This document shows, one piece after another, positions 6,808 to 11,000 of a stretch of 11,000 nucleotides of DNA (its first letter is position 1; each line of letters opens with the position of its first letter). The notes under the pieces were generated by a model that saw nothing but the letters and a program-made list of their open reading frames with translations, was not told where the DNA came from and searched no databases. The stretch lies in contig URWP01000080.1 in assembly GCA_900551645.1 (NCBI GenBank), positions 1 through 11,000 on the forward strand, written 5' to 3'. The DNA comes from an uncultured Bacteroides sp. GTDB lineage: Bacteria > Bacteroidota > Bacteroidia > Bacteroidales > Bacteroidaceae. The translations under genes were made by a program, and so were the position numbers.

Positions 6808-7677
6808 TTACATGTAATAAAGTTCACCGGCTTTCATGCGTAGGAATTTGTTGATGGAAATCCATGCACATACAGTCGTGATGATAACTCCGAAGATGAA
6901 AACCGCTCCATCCATAATCAGGACAACGGTAGGAGTAATGACTGTCAGCAGGTCTGGCTCATAGCGGATGAGTAGATAACTCATGCCGATCAGCAATGCA
7001 TCTGCCAGGATAGCTGCAAAGATACCTATCCAGATATTCTGCCATAGAAACGGACGGCGGATGAATGACCAGCTGGCTCCTACCAGTTTCATGGTATGTA
7101 TCAGGAAGCGTTTGGAGTAAATGGTCAGTCGGATTGTATTGTTGATGAGCGCGAAGGATATCAGTGTCAGCAGTCCGGCCAATCCCAGTAATACCAAGCT
7201 GATTTTCTGAAGGTTTCGGTTGACGGAATCCATCAGTTCCTGAGGGTAGTTTACTTCTAGGATATTCTTGTTGCTGAGCAGTTCATCCTGTATCCATTGG
7301 ATGCTGTCCGAATTGGCATAGACCGAATTCAGCTTAATCTCGATGGAGGCATTGAAAGGGTTGTGTCCGATGAATTCTGCTGGGTCTGTTCCCATGGCCT
7401 CGGTCTGTTCGCGAAGAGCCTGTGTCTTGGAAATGTAAGTTGTTTCCTTGACATAGGGTGCTTTATTCAGTTGTTGCTGATATTGCAGGATGTCTCTTTC
7501 CGGCATGTCATCGCTCAGCTGAACCGATACGGCGATATTCTCGCGTACATAGACAGACAGGTTGTTGGCTGTCAGCACAAAGAAGACTACCAACCCTAAC
7601 AGCAGAAGTACCAGCATGGTACTGATACTGGCTGTGATGAATTGCATATTGAAAAAAGAACGTGATTTCCTTTTCAT
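6808..7677 (-). CDS. ftsX: FtsX-type cell division permease
   Basis: FtsX is the membrane half of the FtsEX ABC system, which in other bacteria activates peptidoglycan hydrolases at the division septum. The 289-residue protein has the family topology. Hydrophobic segment 1 lies at about 18-37, and a periplasmic domain of ~120 residues follows, containing NPFNASIEIKL (106-116), close to the FtsX NPxxAS motif. Three more segments lie at about 158-180, 213-236 and 249-274. The cytoplasmic link NTIRLTIYSKRFLIHTMKLVGAS (only the MKLVGA part is strongly conserved) follows segment 2. It starts at an ATGA overlap with the stop of the methyltransferase gene, implying translational coupling. The ATPase gene ftsE is not adjacent, so the partner must be elsewhere. 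Confidence 0.92.
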   Translation of the reverse strand: MKRKSRSFFNMQFITASISTMLVLLLLGLVVFFVLTANNLSVYVRENIAVSVQLSDDMPERDILQYQQQLNKAPYVKETTYISKTQALREQTEAMGTDPAEFIGHNPFNASIEIKLNSVYANSDSIQWIQDELLSNKNILEVNYPQELMDSVNRNLQKISLVLLGLAGLLTLISFALINNTIRLTIYSKRFLIHTMKLVGASWSFIRRPFLWQNIWIGIFAAILADALLIGMSYLLIRYEPDLLTVITPTVVLIMDGAVFIFGVIITTVCAWISINKFLRMKAGELYYM

Positions 7678-8576
7678 ACTTGTTTCTTTCTAAAAACATA
7701 AATCATAGAACTGCTACGTTCTTTGTTTGCTGCCGATGCAAACCAGGCACGCATCCCGTTCAGCATTCCTTTCAGGAAAGGCATCTTGTTTTTTTTGTAT
7801 TTTTCACTTAGGATGGATACATAAAAGGCATCGAACGGCATGGGATGCTGTTCTGCCAGAATGAATCCATGTTTGGCTCCAAACTGTTGGATGATGGAGG
7901 GAGAGAAATGCCATAAATGGCGGGGAACATCGTATGCACCCCACATTTCCCGGTATTTCTGGGCATCGTATGAAGTAGGATTGGGAACTGCGATGATTAA
8001 TATTCCCCGTTCTTTCAGAATTCGGTGCAGAATTTCCCATGTCTCGTTCAAATGTTCCAGATGTTCCATGACATGCCACAGGGTTATAACATCAAAAGAA
8101 GTATCGGACAATCCGGTCAGTTCCTCCGGAGCCTTGACATCCAGTGCAAAATGTTCACGGGCGAATTCACGTGCCTGCGGACTCTTTTCAATGGCCGATA
8201 CGTTCCATCCTTTCTGCTGCATGAAATGGCTGAAATATCCGGTGCCGGTGCCGATGTCGAGTAAAGCGCCTTTATTCAACCGGCTGCTATGCCGGATGAG
8301 CCGTGCTTTCCGTCCGAGCATATACCGGCGCACCCAATGATAGATGCGGTTCATCAGTCCCTTATTCGTATCACTGTGCGAAATGTAATCGGGGCTTTCG
8401 TAATAACGACCTATTTTCGCTTCGATGGGAACTCCCTGGGTAAACAGGAAGCCACAGTCCTGACAACGGTATAAATCGAAACTTTCTCCCGTTGCATAAT
8501 GGTCTGTACACGTCATTTCCTTGACAAAATGATTTTTCCCACAAAGCGGGCATGTATCTATATGTAGTATGTTCAC
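7674..8576 (-). CDS. Class I SAM-dependent methyltransferase with N-terminal zinc ribbon
   Basis: I chose the GTG at 8574-8576, giving 300 residues (MNILHIDTCPLCG). A TTG at 8606 would add ten residues but overlaps a plausible promoter box. The next ATG would delete the first zinc-binding pair. Cys9/Cys12 and Cys38/Cys41 form a zinc ribbon. The Rossmann methyltransferase core follows: LLDIGTGTGYF (105-115, SAM motif I), acidic residue Glu130 at the end of strand 2, FDVITLWHVMEHLEHL (161-176), and GILIIAVPNP (191-200). DVPRHLWHFS (216-225) is characteristic of this group of methyltransferases, which includes UbiG-like and polysaccharide-modifying members. The substrate is unknown. It is the first gene of the operon, and its TGA overlaps the ftsX ATG by 4 nt, which hints at an envelope-linked substrate, though this is inference. 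Confidence 0.88.
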   Translation of the reverse strand: MNILHIDTCPLCGKNHFVKEMTCTDHYATGESFDLYRCQDCGFLFTQGVPIEAKIGRYYESPDYISHSDTNKGLMNRIYHWVRRYMLGRKARLIRHSSRLNKGALLDIGTGTGYFSHFMQQKGWNVSAIEKSPQAREFAREHFALDVKAPEELTGLSDTSFDVITLWHVMEHLEHLNETWEILHRILKERGILIIAVPNPTSYDAQKYREMWGAYDVPRHLWHFSPSIIQQFGAKHGFILAEQHPMPFDAFYVSILSEKYKKNKMPFLKGMLNGMRAWFASAANKERSSSMIYVFRKKQV

Positions 8577-8595
8577 TTTATTCCCTAATTTCTTG

Positions 8596-8603
8596 CAAAA
8601 TAA
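8596..8603 (-). promoter_or_regulatory. Weak candidate -7 box for the methyltransferase-to-folK operon
   Basis: On the minus strand this reads TTATTTTG, one mismatch from TAnnTTTG, and would place a start site about 14 nt before the GTG at 8576. No correctly spaced TTTG -33 element is visible. The box is proposed mainly because an operon start is expected in this AT-rich gap. Confidence 0.3.
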
Positions 8604-8675
8604 CAAATAAAATGATTATCAACAGACTTTCTTTAAAAGTTTTTAAGAGTATGAAGATGTTTTCAAAGTTTTTCC

Positions 8676-8683
8676 TACCTTTG
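8676..8683 (+). promoter_or_regulatory. Putative -7 box for the PspC-domain gene
   Basis: The sequence TACCTTTG is an exact match to the Bacteroidota -7 consensus TAnnTTTG. It puts the transcription start about 14 nt before the ATG at 8703. A clear TTTG at the -33 position is not seen. Confidence 0.6.
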
Positions 8684-8702
8684 CTTTCTACTAATACAAT
8701 GA

Positions 8703-8906
8703 ATGATGGAAAAAAAACAATTGACCCGTTCGAATAACCGAATGATTGCAGGAGTCTGTTCCGGTATAGCCGATTATTTTGGCTGGGATGTAACTTTAGT
8801 GCGTATCCTGTATGTGCTGGCTACTTTCTTTACTGCTTTTTCAGGTGGTATTGTCTATCTGATTCTGTGGGTAATTATGCCGGAACGGCGTAGAGGTGAA
8901 GGTTAA
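8703..8906 (+). CDS. PspC-domain small membrane protein
   Basis: This 67-residue protein consists almost entirely of a PspC domain. It has a charged N-terminus (MMEKKQLTRSNNRM), the signature IAGVCSGIADYFGWDVTLVRILY (the GVCSGIADYFGWD part is diagnostic), and a hydrophobic segment FSGGIVYLILWVIMP at about 46-60. It ends in a basic tail (ERRRGEG). In enterobacteria PspC senses envelope stress with PspB; stand-alone mini-PspC proteins are common in Bacteroidales and have no assigned role. An in-frame TGA at 8700-8702 immediately precedes the first ATG, so the start is one of the two adjacent Met codons. It is transcribed alone and converges on miaB. Confidence 0.92.
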   Translation: MMEKKQLTRSNNRMIAGVCSGIADYFGWDVTLVRILYVLATFFTAFSGGIVYLILWVIMPERRRGEG

Positions 8907-8933
8907 TCAGTTTCTTTTTTGATAGATGAAACG

Positions 8934-8990
8934 AAAAAATCCCCTTATCGGTTTCTTCTCAGAAGGCTCCGGTAAGGGGATTATATGTCT
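8934..8990. terminator. Hairpin terminator between the PspC gene and miaB
   Basis: A 14-bp stem (8938-8951 with 8969-8982, one G-T wobble) contains AATCCCCTTA pairing with TAAGGGGATT and encloses a 17-nt loop. On the minus strand it is followed by at least four further Ts (ATTTTTTCGT), a strong intrinsic terminator about 30 nt after the miaB stop. On the plus strand the tail is TTATATGTCTTAT, weaker but possibly enough to end the PspC transcript 32 nt after its stop. Confidence 0.8.
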
Positions 8991-9011
8991 TATACGGATA
9001 GTTATGTGAGG

Positions 9012-10397
9012 TTACCCGGCTGGTTCGTCAGTTACTTCAATACCTTTAAGAGTAGCGGAACTGGATTCGGTGATACGTACATTTACACGGTCGCCTATCC
9101 GGTGGTTATTCCGGTCGAACACGACAACCTTGTTCTGTTCCGTACGGCCGAACAGTTGGTCTTTCGAACGTTTTGAAACGCCTTCTACCAGAACTTCGAA
9201 TGTTTTTCCTACATCTTTGGCATTGCTTTCAGCCGAAAGCTGGTTCTGTAATTCTATCAATTCGTTCAATCGGCGGATTTTTACCTCTTCCGGAATGTCA
9301 TCCGGCAAGTGCTTGGATGCATAAGTACCCGGTCGTTCCGAGTATTTAAACATGAAAGCTGAGTCGTAGGCGCAGATACGCATCAATGAAAGTGACAGCT
9401 GGTGGTCTTCTTCCGTTTCACTGTGGAAGCCGGAGAAGATGTCGGTACTCAGTCCACAATCTGGAATGATGCGGCGGATGGCTTCTACCCGTTCCAGATA
9501 CCATTCACGGGTGTATTTCCGATTCATCAGTTTCAGGATGCGTGAACTTCCACTTTGTACCGGCAGATGGATGTGCTTACATACGTTCGGTATTTCGGCA
9601 ATGACATGTAGGGTTTCGTCACTCATATCTTTCGGATGGGAAGTCGTGAAACGGACACGCATATCGGGTACAGCTTCAGCTACTGTGCGCAGCAACATCG
9701 GGAAAGTGACTACAGTACCATCTTTCTCAAAACGGTAGGAGTTGACGTTCTGTCCCAGTAAAGTCACTTCTTTGTAACCTTTTTGTTGGAGGTCACGCAC
9801 TTCATTCAAGATACTTTCTACATCTCGGCTTCGCTCTCGTCCACGGGTATAAGGAACGATACAGTAATGGCAGAAATTGTTGCAGCCACGCATGATGGAA
9901 ACAAATCCGGAGATGTGGTTGCCGCAAATACGCGATGGAATGACATCACGATAGGTTTCAGTGGTGGAAAGTTCTACGTTTATGGCCTTCTCGCCGGCTT
10001 CTACCGATGCGATAAGTTTTGGTAACGTAAGATATGCATCCGGTCCTGCTACTAAATCAACATGATGATGTTCAATCAAGTCATTTTTTACTCGTTCTGC
10101 CATACAGCCCAGTACACCTACGATCAAATTTTTACGTTTTTTACGTAGAGAATGGAAGAATTCCAGCCGGTTCAGAATTTTCTGTTCTGCATTGTCGCGG
10201 ATAGAACAGGTGTTCATAAATACTGCATCAGCTTCTTCTAATGTTTCGCACGGGGTGTATCCGGCCATCTGCATAATGGATGCAATCACTTCACTGTCGG
10301 CTACATTCATCTGGCATCCATAGGTTTCGATGAACAGTTTCTTGTTCTCATGTTCAGTTGCAGATTTAAAGTCTGCTCCTGTAGTTTCTTTTGTCAT
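9012..10397 (-). CDS. miaB: tRNA-2-methylthio-N6-dimethylallyladenosine synthase
   Basis: MiaB is a radical SAM methylthiotransferase that converts i6A37 to ms2i6A37 in tRNAs reading UNN codons. The 461-residue protein has all three family domains. The N-terminal UPF0004 domain carries cluster-binding Cys28 (TYGCQMN), Cys64 (MNTCSIRDNA) and Cys98 (LGCMAERVK). The radical SAM domain carries Cys172, Cys176 and Cys179 (GCNNFCHYCIVPYTRGRERSR). The C-terminal TRAM domain covers about 400-461 (VEGVSKRS, LFGRTEQNKVVVFD, GDRVNVRI). The motif STDIFSGFHSET lies where MiaB proteins usually have DIIVGFPGET-like sequence; the variation is mild. TYGCQMN and the intact NTCSIRDNAEQK block favour MiaB over MtaB or RimO. 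It is monocistronic, with a -7 box upstream and a hairpin downstream. Confidence 0.96.
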   Translation of the reverse strand: MTKETTGADFKSATEHENKKLFIETYGCQMNVADSEVIASIMQMAGYTPCETLEEADAVFMNTCSIRDNAEQKILNRLEFFHSLRKKRKNLIVGVLGCMAERVKNDLIEHHHVDLVAGPDAYLTLPKLIASVEAGEKAINVELSTTETYRDVIPSRICGNHISGFVSIMRGCNNFCHYCIVPYTRGRERSRDVESILNEVRDLQQKGYKEVTLLGQNVNSYRFEKDGTVVTFPMLLRTVAEAVPDMRVRFTTSHPKDMSDETLHVIAEIPNVCKHIHLPVQSGSSRILKLMNRKYTREWYLERVEAIRRIIPDCGLSTDIFSGFHSETEEDHQLSLSLMRICAYDSAFMFKYSERPGTYASKHLPDDIPEEVKIRRLNELIELQNQLSAESNAKDVGKTFEVLVEGVSKRSKDQLFGRTEQNKVVVFDRNNHRIGDRVNVRITESSSATLKGIEVTDEPAG

Positions 10398-10428
10398 AAA
10401 TGAAAGTTTGTTAAACGGTTTTCGGCTG

Positions 10429-10436
10429 CAAAGATA
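10429..10436 (-). promoter_or_regulatory. Putative -7 box for miaB
   Basis: On the minus strand this reads TATCTTTG, an exact TAnnTTTG match, placing the start site about 26 nt before the miaB ATG. A TTTG on the same strand lies 23 nt further upstream (10460-10463), slightly beyond the usual 19-21 nt spacing. Confidence 0.65.
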
Positions 10437-10489
10437 TCTGTTTTTGGGTTAACTTCCATCAAATCGGTAGGATATATAAAATTTATTCG

Positions 10490-10497
10490 TATATTTG
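10490..10497 (+). promoter_or_regulatory. Putative -7 box for the 125-residue membrane protein gene
   Basis: The sequence TATATTTG matches TAnnTTTG exactly and lies 23 nt before the ATG at 10521, giving a very short leader. No TTTG at the expected -33 distance is visible. Confidence 0.55.
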
Positions 10498-10520
10498 ACA
10501 GAACCTTAACACAAAACCTT

Positions 10521-10898
10521 ATGGATGCAGTGGAGATTTTGGTTTTTATAGCTGTCATGGGATTGCTTCTTTATCAGAAAGCGACTAAAAATCAGTCAAA
10601 AGATAAGAAACTTCGGCAGAAACGGCCAATTCGTCCGGCTGTTATACTGAAAGAAGAGGAGAAGATGTCTGAAACAGTTGTTCCGGTAAACGATCCGGGG
10701 ATGTTTAAGCCTGATTCCTTTTATAAAGCTGCTTTGAAACGGAAATCAACGCGTCCTGTTTCGGAACCAGAGAGAAAGGCTCCTACAAATGTTCCTTCTG
10801 AATCGGAAACTTCTGGAGGAACTGTCCGTTTCCGAAGTCGGGAAGATGCACGCAGGGCTTTCCTGTATTCGGAAATATTTAACCGGAAATATGATTGA
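10521..10898 (+). CDS. Small single-pass membrane protein of unknown function
   Basis: This 125-residue protein has one N-terminal hydrophobic segment (VEILVFIAVMGLLLY, residues 4-18) with no signal peptidase site, so it is probably anchored in the inner membrane. A strongly basic stretch follows (KATKNQSKDKKLRQKRPIR, 20-38), which by the positive-inside rule places the rest in the cytoplasm. The middle is low in hydrophobics and rich in Glu, Lys, Pro and Ser, so it is probably disordered. The C-terminus is a compact amphipathic block, FRSREDARRAFLYSEIFNRKY (104-124), which looks like the most ordered part and resembles the ends of other small Bacteroidales proteins. I do not recognise the family. 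An exact -7 box, the ATG start and codon use like its neighbours support it as a real gene. It is divergent from miaB. Confidence 0.8.
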   Translation: MDAVEILVFIAVMGLLLYQKATKNQSKDKKLRQKRPIRPAVILKEEEKMSETVVPVNDPGMFKPDSFYKAALKRKSTRPVSEPERKAPTNVPSESETSGGTVRFRSREDARRAFLYSEIFNRKYD

Positions 10899-10975
10899 CA
10901 CAGTAATCATTTTTTATTTAGAGAGACATTTATAATATAAACTAATACTAACCCATTCGTTAAACACATATTGTT

Positions 10976-11000
10976 ATGAGTTTCCCTTATATTTCGGCAG
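10976..11000 (+). CDS. Start of a plus-strand gene cut by the window edge
   Basis: An ATG at 10976 opens MSFPYISA and continues to the last base. The preceding 77 nt are AT-rich and non-coding. MSxxYISA resembles the beginning of Bacteroidales acetyl-CoA hydrolase/transferase (succinate CoA-transferase-like) proteins, but eight residues cannot carry that assignment. It is listed as a likely gene start only. Confidence 0.4.

Noticed and set aside
6786..6827. N-terminal extension of the DUF3098 protein by 14 residues
   Set aside because: It would overlap the ftsX 3' end by 20 nt, and the added residues do not fit the family N-terminus; the ATG at 6785 fits better.
8985..10025. Several plus-strand frames opposite miaB (63-99 codons)
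   Set aside because: They are antisense to conserved MiaB motifs and overlap each other in different frames, as expected for chance openings.
1..11000. CRISPR arrays, tRNA or rRNA genes, riboswitches, phage or defence modules
   Set aside because: I looked for regularly spaced repeats, cloverleaf-like segments, long structured leaders and typical defence motifs and saw none; gene-free gaps are all under 200 nt and are filled by promoters and hairpins.

Overview
The window looks like a chromosomal segment of a gut-type Bacteroidales, probably Bacteroides, Phocaeicola or a close relative. Three observations support this. Several genes are preceded by TAnnTTTG boxes, the Bacteroidota -7 promoter element. 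The gene families are typical of the group: DUF4838, GH110, DUF3098, and a TruB that is short at the C-terminus. Gene order around ftsX, uppP, truB and queA matches what is familiar in this order. The genus is an inference from recalled family resemblance, not from a search.

Layout. Positions 1-680 (+) carry the 3' end of a large carbohydrate-active protein of the DUF4838 type with a C-terminal discoidin-like domain. Convergent to it are two minus-strand genes, a secreted GH110 alpha-1,3-galactosidase (1440-3224) followed by a small outer-membrane beta-barrel protein (869-1411). A hairpin at 756-789 separates the convergent transcripts. This left third is the accessory, glycan-degrading part of the window.

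From 8576 down to 3419 runs a tight seven-gene minus-strand operon: zinc-ribbon SAM methyltransferase, ftsX, DUF3098 membrane protein, uppP, truB, queA, folK. Gaps are 10-28 nt, with a 4-nt overlap at the first junction. It ends in an 18-bp perfect hairpin at 3281-3336. It combines envelope and division functions (FtsX, UppP) with tRNA modification (TruB pseudouridine 55, QueA queuosine) and folate synthesis (FolK).

To the right, a 67-residue PspC-domain membrane protein (8703-8906, +) converges on miaB (9012-10397, -), which encodes another tRNA-modifying enzyme (ms2i6A37). A hairpin at 8938-8982 lies between them. miaB is divergent from a 125-residue single-pass membrane protein of unknown function (10521-10898, +), and -7 boxes for both can be seen in the shared intergenic region. 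The last 25 bases hold the start of one more plus-strand gene.

No intergenic stretch exceeds 300 bases. I see no tRNA, rRNA, CRISPR array, insertion sequence, phage gene or defence system. Most of the window is ordinary core genome. The items most worth a second look are the methyltransferase coupled to ftsX, the GH110/beta-barrel pair, and the unusually long perfect hairpin between folK and GH110.
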